The position numbers and the translations under genes are program-made. A DNA stretch of 64,000 nucleotides from Labia minor (lineage: Eukaryota > Arthropoda > Insecta > Dermaptera > Spongiphoridae), in the NCBI GenBank assembly GCA_963082975.1, contig OY720344.1, positions 87,296,107 through 87,360,106 on the forward strand, written 5' to 3'. The notes beneath the pieces are model-generated. The model was not told the DNA's origin, ran no database searches, and saw only the letters and a list, made by a program, of their open reading frames with translations. This document shows positions 55,440 to 64,000 of the stretch, one piece after another; the stretch's first letter is position 1, and the number at the start of each line of letters is the position of its first letter.

Positions 55440-55600
55440 CGCAAACAAACAAATTACTCTAACAGGCTTTGTCCGACTTCTCCCAACTTCTTCAAGTTCT
55501 CCTTGACCTTGGTCTACCAACTGTTGGTTTCTCAATTGGTCTCCCCATAAGTAACCGAGTTTCTTGCTTATCTTTCTCATTCATCTAATTATGTGATCTA
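55440..55600 (-). pseudogene. Non-LTR reverse transcriptase, C-terminal tail remnant
   Basis: Minus strand: GRPIEKPTVGRPRSRRT-stop, then ELEEVGRSRTKPVRV one frame over. In this RT family a (K/R)-P-x-G-R-P-R-x-R-W ... E-D-L-x-x-L-G segment follows the R-W-x-G-H-V motif. Only this part is visible. Confidence 0.6.
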
Positions 55601-56092
55601 CTATCGAAAACTATATATTTAATTATTTACAATATATTGATTCATTTAAACAAGTACAAAGTTACATTGTGATTTAATTTAAACTGAGTCATACGCTTTG
55701 CCAAAACTCTGAATAATTTGAGTACAGAAGTATTGAATTAGATTAGCGAGATTAGATTTGATATAATGTTGTCTTATTTGTCCTGAATTTGTTTTGATAT
55801 TCTTCTAAGATTAGAGGAAACTTTTAAATTGTCTCCTCTCCCAGTCCAATTCATTTACCCATCCATGTTGCATGAGGAATCTAAATTTCCAAATTTGGTT
55901 AGAACACTTTCCGTTTCTTTAAATTTTAAAATAGAGAGAGAGGTTCTATTTATATTCGAATGATGTATATATTATTAATAAAAGTTATTTTTAAGATTTT
56001 TTCTGCTTTTTTTTAGACATAGAAAATATTTATACTCTTCACTTTTAATTAGAAAAGAAGAAATATTCAAATATAAATAAAGAATAAATAAA
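55601..56092. other. AT-rich non-coding stretch
   Basis: Nothing recognisable. Confidence 0.5.
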
Positions 56093-57438
56093 AAATAAGT
56101 TGACCTGTGGCCAGGTCCGAACCGACCGACGGTTTGAAGTAAATTAATTTCCAGCTACAGAAACAATTTCAAATAATTTTAATATAGCTATTAATGTAAT
56201 AAAAAACAGATATGGATAGAACATAAATATTTTTAATTTTATTTTATTTATAATATATAGCTGTAGTAGCCGGCGTTACCCGAGGCTGTGACGTCATGAA
56301 GGGCTGGGTGACGTCATATAATTTTAAATTAAGAAAAACATAATGAAGATGATTTTTCCCGAGGATAAAACCAATACATTCGTGGTGATATGTAAAAAAA
56401 TCTCCTTATGTGAAATTTGGTGCGAAAATAACCCTTCCCTTCTTAAAGTCGATCGCTAATACTACCACTTCCGGTTTCCGGATTTGTACCAAAAGTTGAT
56501 CAATTCATCCCACTGATGTATTAAGTAAAGATACCAAATTTCATCAAAATCGGTTGAGCCGTTCAGGCTGTACACATTTATACGGACAGACGGAAGGACG
56601 GACGGACGCACGGACAGACATCATGCTAAAAATACTTTTTTCTGTTAAGAAAATGCATGATTCGTGGTGATATATAAAAAATCTCCTCATGTGAAATTTG
56701 GTGTGAAAATAACCCTTCCCTTCCTATCGTCGATCGCTAATACTACCACTTCCGGTTTCCGGATTTGCACCAAAAGTTGATCAATTCATCCCACTGATGC
56801 AGTAAGTAAATATACCAAATTTCATCAAAATCGGTTGAGCCGTTCAGGCTGTACACATCTATACGGACGGACGGACGGACGGACCACTTCCGGTTTCCGG
56901 ATTTGCACCAAAAGTTGATCAATTCATCCCACTGATGCATTAAGTAAATATACCAAATTTCATCAAAATCGGTTGAGCCGTTCAGGCTGTACACATCTAT
57001 ACGGACGGACGTACCGACGGACGGACGGACCACTTCCGGTTTCCGGATTTGCACCAAAAGTTGATCAATTCATCCCACTGATGCATTAAGTAAATATACC
57101 AAATTTCATCAAAATCGGTTGAGCCGTTCAGGCTGTACACATCTATACGGACGGACGGACGGACGGACGGACCACTTCCGGTTTCCGGATTTGCACCAAA
57201 AGTTGATCAATTCATCCCACTGATGCATTAAGTAAATATACCAAATTTCATCAAAATCGGTTGAGCCGTTCAGGCTGTACACATCTATACGGACGGACGG
57301 ACGGACGGACGGACAGACATCATGCTAAAAATACTTTTTTCTGATAAGAAAATGCATGATTCGTGGAGATATGTAAAAATCTCCACATGTGAAATTTGGT
57401 GTGAAAACAATACCTCCCTTACTATCGTCGGTCGGTAA
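56093..57438 (-). mobile_element. Family A HINE-like element, copy 7, expanded to ~1.35 kb
   Basis: Left AAATAAGTTGACC with hairpin GACCTG-TGGC-CAGGTC and ACCGACCGACGG; right CGTCGGTCGGTAA. It contains two versions of the central region: 56320-56640 (with its own GGAC array at 56582-56610) and 56680-56880. The latter is followed by further tandem copies (see 56746-57310). The normal element is about 630 bp. Confidence 0.9.
56746..57310 (-). repeat. 138-146-bp minisatellite inside family A copy 7, four units
   Basis: Units starting CCACTTCCGGTTTCCGGATT begin at 56746, 56884, 57030 and 57172. Each ends in a (GGAC)n array of 4 to 8 units. Units are nearly identical apart from the GGAC count, which suggests recent unequal exchange or slippage. 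The 104-codon minus frame across it is a by-product. Confidence 0.92.
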
Positions 57439-57439
57439 T

Positions 57440-57610
57440 AATTTATGATACATATGATTTAAATATTGAAAATTAAAAAGAATTAAATATTATATTAAGT
57501 ATTTACATGGAAATTGCTAGAATTATTAATTTTATATTCATTGTAGGAAATGACAAATGAATCGACTTCTTTAATGAACCCTAGAGGCTCTGAATGAACA
57601 ACAAGGAGCA
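57440..57610 (+). repeat. Dispersed repeat family G, copy 3
   Basis: ATGGAAATTGCTAGAATTAT, then ATGAACCCTAGAGGCTCTGA and ATGAACAACAAGGAGC. It abuts the 5' end of family A copy 7. Confidence 0.5.
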
Positions 57611-58130
57611 TTACTATATTTAACTTTTTAAAAATTAATTTCTGCGATTATTGAATAGATATTGATTTAATATAGTTCAAATAGAGGTAGTTAAGAATAT
57701 ATTGATGTAATTTCATAGTAGTCGTTTCAGCCAAGTTTGTGTCTATAATGTCAAAATTTATGACAGACATGAAAAATTCTAAAGTTACTTTTGGATTCTT
57801 GAAGTCTTGAAACGTGAAGATTGCATGAATTTTCTAAGCAATGTGGAGACAAAAGCCTTTTTTAATATATTTAGATAAGAATAGATATATTCACTATCTA
57901 TGTCTTCATATGATTTATTCTTAGTAAAAAAAATATATTTATATTAATGCAATATATAATTGTCAATTTAATATTTTTTTATTCAAAACAAAAAAAATTA
58001 AAAAATTAAAATTAATATTATAATAAAAAATATGATTTTTTTTTAATCAAAAACAATAGACGTTTATTTTTTGTTATAATTTCTAGTTTGTTTTTATATA
58101 GGAATATTAATCACAAATATACGAGTCATT
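57611..58130. other. AT-rich non-coding stretch
   Basis: Nothing recognisable; a more complex part at 57700-57850 is unassigned. Confidence 0.45.
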
Positions 58131-58653
58131 TTTACTATCTTTGAAGGTCCCTGAATCATTTTCACAGGTTGAGAAAAATGTCTGTTTGTGTATGTGTGTG
58201 TGTAGACATGATTACGAAAAAACGGTTTGAGCTAAAATAATGAAATTTGGTACACGGGCAATTATTCAAAATTCGTAGTTTTCTATCAACTTTTGAGAAA
58301 TGTGGCTGATTCGGAAGAGGACCATTACCTACCACGTTTTCATTTTTTTTCTTCTAAACTGACCTTAAAAATAAAGATATATGTTTGATAGTTTTTCACA
58401 TGATTAAAAATTGTATAAATATGCTATATATAGAATTTCAGCTTGATTGAATCGCTGAAAGTACCGGAATTAATTTTTTAACACTGCAAATCACGTGACG
58501 TAGTGCCATCAACAAAGAGCCAAACATGCGCTGGTTTAATACATATTATTTATAAATTTTAATTTATAATTAATTAAATTTAATTTAACTAAAATATATT
58601 ATGTTATTTAATTCAATTCAAATTTGCGAGATAGTCGAGTGGAGACACTCCAG
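58131..58653 (+). mobile_element. Family B HINE-like element, copy 3
   Basis: Element sense is +. 5' side ACTATCTTTGAAGGTCCCTG (first hairpin eroded), microsatellite GTGTATGTGTGTGTGT at about 58188, TTTGGTACACGGGC, the ATCACGTGACGTAGTGCCAT block, and the 3' end GCGAGATAGTCGAGT with hairpin TGGAG-ACA-CTCCA. It lies in the intron 200 bp upstream of the KH exon. Confidence 0.8.
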
Positions 58654-58851
58654 TTTTTTTTTTAAATAAAAATACCAATTTTTCAATTATTCATATTTTA
58701 TAATAATCGAATCGAATTTTTTCTATAAAATCATTAAATTTTTGTCACGGGAATTAGATTGTCTGTCATGAATGTGTTAGAAATTGTTAATAATATATCA
58801 AGGAAATTATTAACTTAAATGGTAAACAACAATTTAATTGATTGTTTTCAG

Positions 58852-59080
58852 GAGGAAGAGCTTCGGGCGTCGCTCGATCCGAAATATTCTCATCTTTCAG
58901 ACGAATTACACGTAGAGATTGCGGCATTCGCCCCACCAGCGGAAGCACACGCAAGAATCGCATATGCCCTGGCTGAACTCCGTAAATACCTGATCCCGGA
59001 TAGTAATGATGAAATTCGCCAGGAGCAGATGCGAGAGATGGAGATGATCCAAACGGATGTGGTATTGACGCCTGCGGAAG
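58852..59080 (+). CDS. qkr58E-like: Internal exon of a STAR/KH-domain RNA-binding protein (Sam68 / qkr58E-like)
   Basis: The acceptor TTGATTGTTTTCAG ends at 58851 and the donor GAAG|GTAATC begins at 59081. The 229-bp exon starts in phase 0 and ends in phase 1. Residues 1-17 (EEELRASLDPKYSHLSD) and 18-50 (ELHVEIAAFAPPAEAHARIA then YALAELRKYLIPD) are the second half of the long KH domain of the STAR family, including the DPKY-HL loop. Residues 51-67 (NDEIRQEQMREMEMIQ) are the start of QUA2. In Sam68/KHDRBS and Drosophila qkr58E proteins this exon follows the one ending in GRGSM-(R/K)-D-x-x-K. The family binds A/U-rich RNA and regulates splicing. The exon is far more GC-rich than its flanks and has no stops. 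The neighbouring exons were not found: at least 4.9 kb downstream, and no KH first half visible upstream. Very high confidence in family, less in paralog. Confidence 0.93.
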
Positions 59081-59458
59081 GTAATCAACCACCCAACTGT
59101 TATTTGTATTCGCAAGTGTTCATTGACTTGCAAAATATTGCCAATGCAAATACACACAATGTTTTTTTTTTACCACCGAACCGAAAAAATAATTGCACAT
59201 TCACTTCACATACCCCTATCATCAATTGAAAATTTAAATTCTATAGGATTATTTTATTTTTATTTTTTTATTCCATTTCAATTTGTATTTTGAATTATAA
59301 TTACATAAACAAACAAATAGTAGATAATTCACCTCTTGATTTCTAAGTGGATGGATCCTTAATTCCATCTACCTTTAATACACGATTGAATGATCATTTC
59401 TATTAAATATAAATCCAATCAATTTATACATATATTTCAACTATTTCTACCATATAAT
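59081..59458. other. qkr58E-like: Start of the downstream intron of the KH gene
   Basis: Begins with donor GTAATC. AT-rich, no repeat until family A copy 8. The open frame continuing to 59229 past the donor (NQPPNCYLYSQVF...) is intronic read-through. Confidence 0.7.
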
Positions 59459-60090
59459 AAAATAAGTTGACCTGTGGCCAGGTCCGAACCGACCGACGGT
59501 TTGAAGTAAATTAATTTCCAGCTACAGAAACAATTTCAAATAATATTAATATATCTATTAATGTAATAAAAAACATATATGGATACATAAATAATAAATA
59601 TAAACATTTTTAATTTTATTTTATTTATAATAAATATGTAAGACCAGGCTGTGACGTCATGAATGGCTGGATGACGTCATATAATTTTAATTAAGAAAAA
59701 ACTAATAAAGATGATTTTTCTCGAGTATAAAACCAATGCAAAGTGAATGATTCGTGATAATATGTAAAAAATCTCCTCATGTGAAATTTGGTATGAAAAT
59801 AACCCTTCCCTTCCTATCGTCGATCGCTAATACTACCACTTCCGGTTTCCGGATTTGCACCAAAAGTTGATCAATTCATCCCACTGATGCATTAAGTAAA
59901 TATACCAAATTTCATCAAAATCCGTTGAGCCGTTCAGGCTGTACACATCTATACGGACGGACGGACAGACATCATGCTAAAAATACTTTTTTCTGTTAAG
60001 AAAATGCATGATTCATGGAGATATGTAAAAATCTCCACATGTGAAATTTGGTGTGAAAACAATACCTCCCTTACTATCGTCGGTCGGTAA
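59459..60090 (-). mobile_element. Family A HINE-like element, copy 8 (best full-length copy)
   Basis: Hairpin GACCTG-TGGC-CAGGTC at 59469-59484, repeat ACCGACCGACG at 59488-59498, its perfect complement CGTCGGTCGGT at 60078-60088, and a short GGAC/AGAC array at about 59956-59970. TGACGTCA blocks at 59653 and 59675. It lies in the intron of the KH gene. Confidence 0.92.
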
Positions 60091-60261
60091 AAATGTATTG
60101 ATGATTTTATAAACAGTAAGGTATGTCTATATTAATATATTTAACGAGCATTAAAAAAGTACTTTCTTATAAAAATATATAATAATCAAAATATAATCCT
60201 ATCCATTCATTGATATATTAAATAATAAATTATTTTTTCTTATTATTATATTAATTATACT

Positions 60262-61162
60262 TAGGGACAGAATAGGCAACTGCCTAGGATCCGTAATTTC
60301 AGGGAGCCCGTAAAACGTTTCAAAAAATCGTGAATTTTTTCAAGCTGGTAAATTTGCTAAATAAATATTTATGTATCATGAATTAAAAATTCCAAACAAA
60401 AAAACTATTCTATACAATAAAACCTTTATTACATACAAAGTAAAACTATTCAATAAGAAGTACTAGGTTAGCAAAATACTCTAGAGCCATATTGAAAAAT
60501 CGAAAATGATACCTTTTTTACTGAAGAGAAGGTGTTGTTTTCACACCAAATTTCTCATGTGGAAATTTATACAAATCCCCACAAATCATGTATTTTGTTA
60601 ACATAAAAAAGTATTTGTAGCATGATGTCTGTCCGTCCGTCCTTTGTGTTTCTCCACGAATCATGAACTTTGTATTGGTTTTATCCTCGGGAAAAATCAT
60701 CTTCATTAGTTTTTTCTTAATTTAAAATTATATGACGTCACACAGCCCTTCATGACGTCACAGCCAGCGCCTCCTTATATATTATAAATAAAATAAAATA
60801 AAAATATTTATGTTATATCCATATCTGTTTTTTATTGCATTAATAGATTCATTTAAATTATTTGGAGTTGTTTCTGTAGCTGGAAATTAATTTATTTCAA
60901 ACCGTCGGTCGGTTCTGTGCCTGGTCAACTTATTTGTGTCATGACTTTAAATTTTTTAATTGAACTCGAAAAGAGCCACGATTTGGCCACCGTGACTATG
61001 CAATAATACCTTTATTATATACAATATACTACTCTTCAATAATAATTTTTTTAAATGAAAAATAAAATAAATAATAGATTTGATGTTTTTTTTCATCTGG
61101 GTGGGGGTCCCGGAATTATGTCCTTGCCTAGGGCCCGAAAATTCCTTAGTCCGGCACTGATT
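60262..61162 (-). mobile_element. hAT-like non-autonomous element carrying a nested family A copy
   Basis: The right end read inward, CAGTGCCGGACTAAGGAATT then TTCGGGCCCTAGGCAAGG, matches the element at 15566-15745 (CAGTGGCGGACTAAGG). The left end GACAGAATAGGCAACTGCCT and AGGATCC corresponds to that element's other end. The interior is interrupted by family A at 60518-60935. Confidence 0.55.
60518..60935 (+). mobile_element. Family A HINE-like element, copy 9 (internally deleted, nested)
   Basis: 5' side TTACTGAAGAGAAGGTGTTG, then GTCCGTCCGTCC jumps directly to TGTGTTTCTCCACGAATCAT. The roughly 290 bp after the microsatellite are missing. The 3' end CCGTCGGTCGGTT, then TGTGCCTGGTCAACTTATTT, is complete. 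Confidence 0.85.
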
Positions 61163-62060
61163 ATACTAACTACAATTAGTTTTTAAAAATTTAAAATAAA
61201 TCATTTGAATCACTTTCGATTTGAGTTGCAATATGTCATTCCAAACATACAATTCTTGATTCAAATTAAAAAATTAAAAAAATTGACAATCTTATTGAAG
61301 AAATCACAAAAATTATAATCCAAACAGATACACATACTTCAATTAAAAACTAAACATATTTTATTCCAGGACAACTCAAAATAATAATTTTACGAATTTT
61401 CAAAAAAGCACATTATTACTTTACCTTACATTCAAATAAAAATAAGAGTTCTAACTTTTGTGGTTATTTAGAATATTATTAATATTTTTTTATTAAATTA
61501 AATTATTCAACATTATATTTAAAATAATTGATAACCTCGCTGTAAATAGTTTTATAACTATAATGCTTCAATACGTAACTAATAACACAAAATGCTTAAT
61601 TACCATATTTAAATACTAATATTTCAAAATTTTACATTTTAATATTCTAAATGAGTGCCAAGTTTATGTTAAAAGGATTATGAATGCAAATGAAAATTGA
61701 GAATTTTTTTTTTTAATTTTTACTTTTGTATATTTATCATACATTATTATTATCTTTTTTCTTCTTTTGTTCCATTCTCTTTTTTTGTTCATTGTCTCCA
61801 ATTCTTTTCTTTTATTTTTTGAAATGAACACAAAATAAAATAAAAAAAACGCAATCATGCAATTCATTGCTTCACCATTTTCAATGGCTTCAGAATTTTT
61901 CGAAGTATCATAAATATGTCGGAAGTTGAAACAATTTATCTTCACCTCTATAGAAAATAGAAAATATAACATTCTACTCACCCCATCTCCTGGCAATCCT
62001 TACCCCTCCATTCTTCCAATTGGCTTCCTATCTAACTCCGACAAATCTTTCAGAAGAAAA
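61163..62060. other. AT-rich non-coding stretch
   Basis: No credible gene. The 110-codon minus frame at 61664-61996 is Lys/Asn/Ile-rich. A slightly GC-richer end at 61980-62045 is unassigned. Confidence 0.45.
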
Positions 62061-62270
62061 AATAAGCGGGAGTGTCCTCCCCTAGACTTTCCCGCATATA
62101 AATAGGTATAAAGAGTTGTGAATGAATATTTAGAATGTGTAAACTTGGTATTGATAAAGAGCCAGTTCGTGTTAGTTTATTGGTGTCAAATTTGATATTT
62201 GGTAACATTTATATATATATATATATATAGAATAAAGTGCTACTTCCGGTTAACTGATATTTTAAATGCA

Positions 62271-62796
62271 AAAAAAACAGATATGGATATAATATAAATA
62301 TTTTTAATTTTATTTTATTTATAATATATAAGGGCTGGCTGTGACGTCATGAAGTGCTGGGTGACGTCATATAATTTTAAATTAAGAAAAAACTAATGAA
62401 GATGATTTTTCTCGAGGATAAAACCAATACAAAGTGCATAACACGTGGAGATATGTCCTCACGTGAAATTTGATATGAAAATAACCCTTCACTTCCTCTC
62501 TTCGATCGGCAATACTAGCACTTCCGGTTTCCGGATTTGCACCAAAAGTTGATCAATTCATCCTACTGATGTATTAAGTAAATATACCAAATTTCATCAA
62601 AATCCGTTGAGCCGTTCAGGCTGTACACATCTATACGGACGGACGGACAGACGGACGGACGGACGGACAGACATCATGCTAAAAATACTTTTTTCTGTTA
62701 AGAAAATGCATGATTCGTGGAGATATGTACCTAAAAATATCCATAGGTGAAATTTGGTGTGAATACAATACCTCCCTTACTATCGTCGGTCGGTAA
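62271..62796 (-). mobile_element. Family A HINE-like element, copy 10 (nested in family C, 3'-truncated)
   Basis: Starts AAAAAAACAGATATGGATAT (hairpin end missing) and ends CGTCGGTCGGTAA. GGAC/AGAC array at 62636-62672. The host element's text resumes right after with GAAACGCTACTTGTATAGGT. Confidence 0.9.
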
Positions 62797-63091
62797 AAAA
62801 GAAACGCTACTTGTATAGGTAAAATGTCACTTCCGGTAGTCAGATCATGATGAAATTTGGTATCTGAATTTTTTTCATATTTTTAAATCTATATACAAAA
62901 TATGAAGCAAATATCTCGAAGCAAACTGGTACTTTACTTGAAAGGTAAACGCAACCAGTGTAGGTAAAGTACCACTTCCGGTTAACCGATTTTGACGAAA
63001 TTTTGATAGAAATCTACAAACTGTGAATAATATCGGTGTACCAAATTTCGAAGTCCTAGCTTGATTAGTTTTTGAGTAAATTTGCTTACAG

Positions 63092-63094
63092 ACA

Positions 63095-63125
<31 letters not shown>

Positions 63126-63171
63126 CATACATACATACATACATACATACATACATACATACATACATACA
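63092..63171. repeat. (ACAT)n tetranucleotide microsatellite
   Basis: About 20 units, internal to family C. Open frames of repeated Cys-Met-Tyr-Val or Thr-Tyr-Ile-His across it are artefacts of the repeat. Confidence 0.95.
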
Positions 63172-63300
63172 GACATAATTCGAAAAATGGTATTTTCCGA
63201 CTCAGGGAGGTCTAAAACGTCAAGATCTATCGAAATCTTGAAGTCGAAATTTTTGACGATTCCAATACTTCCCTTATACGAAGTATGCGGGAAAGTAAAA

Positions 63301-64000
63301 AACAAGGAAAAAGAATTAAATTTATTGATCGGTTTTGTAATCTGGCTATCAATTATATATAGATTGTGATATATCAATTCACATTAATATAAATATCTTT
63401 GATAATAATATAACAAACTTAAGATTTATGATTAAGGAGTTAAGTTAATTTATGTATAATACCTATTTATTATTAAAGATTACAACTAGGGGGGTCCAGG
63501 GGGCATTGATTGTGAGTGAATTTAAAATTTTTTTGGTAAAATATGAAATGTCTTGTTTTGTTTTTTTCAAGTGAATTTAGGTCATGGTATATTGTTAATG
63601 TGTGATTGCATAAATTTTTGTAGAAAATTGAGATAAATTTATTCGTTGGACTAAATATACAGGTTGACATTGGTTGAGAGCAAATAACAAAAAATATCAA
63701 AGCCTGTTAATAAAAATGGAATAGAATATTATTGAATAATGAAATATCTTGATTAAATTCAAAACCGTTTTTTTTTCATCCATTTTCTTTTTCGTTGATT
63801 GGATTCCAATTTCGAATCAATCAATTTCATATTAATTTTTCATGTGTAGCGAAAAATGAAAGACTATTTGAACTTTTCTTCCCCGTTTTCATATTTCAAC
63901 GAGCTAAGACCGCCAATTCCCTTCTATTTTTCTCTTAATTTCACAGGCGTTGACTTTTTTAATTCTCTCTTCCGCGAACAAAAACTTGAAATAGTTAAAC
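63301..64000. other. Non-coding stretch to the window end
   Basis: AT-rich; pyrimidine-rich TTTCTCTTAATTTCACAG near 63933-63950 looks like a splice acceptor, but the following bases do not continue a recognisable KHDRBS-type protein. Confidence 0.4.

Larger units (their letters stand above)
62061..63300 (-). mobile_element. Family C HINE-like element carrying a nested family A copy
   Basis: Left (3' end): AATAAGC, hairpin GGGAG-TGTC-CTCCC (62068-62081), then ACTTTCCCGCATA (62086-62098). Right (5' end): TATGCGGGAAAGT (63284-63296), a perfect 13-bp complement, inside a longer hairpin. An (ACAT)n microsatellite at 63092-63171 lies about 130 bp from the 5' end. The 5' block TTCCGACTCAGGGAGGTCTA aligns with family B's AATGACTCAGGGACCTTCAA, so B and C are related. 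Confidence 0.75.

Noticed and set aside
56743-57057. Repetitive 104-codon ORF suggesting a repeat protein
   Set aside because: Read-through of the minisatellite units in family A; no start context or domain.
58787-59157. Two minus-strand ORFs over the KH exon
   Set aside because: Antisense shadows of the conserved KH exon.
61664-61996. 110-codon minus ORF
   Set aside because: Lys/Asn/Ile-rich and low-complexity, as expected in AT-rich DNA.
62875-63377. Overlapping ORFs with repeated Cys-Met-Tyr-Val or Thr-Tyr-Ile-His
   Set aside because: Translation of the (ACAT)n microsatellite.

Overview
The window is eukaryotic, very AT-rich (by eye about three quarters A+T) and looks like arthropod, most likely insect, nuclear DNA. 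Two things support this. One recognisable host exon (58852-59080, + strand) encodes the second half of a STAR-type KH domain very like the insect qkr58E / KHDRBS family. A rearranged block near 45 kb comes from a lola-like BTB/zinc-finger gene. There is no sign of prokaryotic gene organisation, CRISPR arrays, plasmid or phage genes. Apart from the KH exon the sequence looks intronic or intergenic and is built from generations of transposable elements.

Layout. 1-2.2 kb: C-terminus of an endonuclease/exonuclease/phosphatase-like protein, probably from a Helentron/Helitron2 element, then a 175-bp tandem array, an inverted repeat and a 47-bp tandem array. 3.3-7.4 kb: a foldback element, a hAT-type MITE, and internally deleted Tc1-like and mariner-like elements. 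9.7-19 kb: non-autonomous elements of two families (here A and B), a reverse-transcriptase (RT) remnant and a second hAT-type MITE. 19.6-22.5 kb: an old repeat (family F) split by a 5'-truncated RT fragment with a 16-bp target duplication, and another RT remnant. 23-28.5 kb: small inverted-repeat elements and a 1.4-kb Tc1-like element with a broken transposase. 29.4-30.6 kb: a mariner derivative inside a larger inverted repeat. 33.4-34.4 kb: a tRNA-derived SINE and a 5S-rRNA-derived sequence. 36-39.2 kb: two more mariner derivatives and a family A copy. 42.3-43.1 kb: Jockey-like RT remnant. 44.6-45.9 kb: lola-like fragments in opposite orientations between LTR-like sequences. 46.2-46.45 kb: an unassigned ORF with a signal-peptide-like start. 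48-49.4 kb: SINE, palindrome and hairpin-ended repeats. 50-58 kb: RT remnants, a second SINE, and a family A copy with a fourfold internal expansion. 58.8-59.1 kb: the KH exon. 59.4-63.3 kb: more family A copies, one nested in a hAT-like element and one nested in family C.

The most structured signal is a set of three repeat families (A, B, C). Each has perfect subterminal inverted repeats (11, 8 and 13 bp), a short hairpin just outside the repeat at one end, and a tetra- or dinucleotide microsatellite near the other end. This is the layout of Helentron-associated interspersed elements (HINE/DINE-1 type). Families A and C also share a CTTATTT-type terminus.

No intact transposase or RT was found. 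All calls come from reading the sequence; no database search was run.
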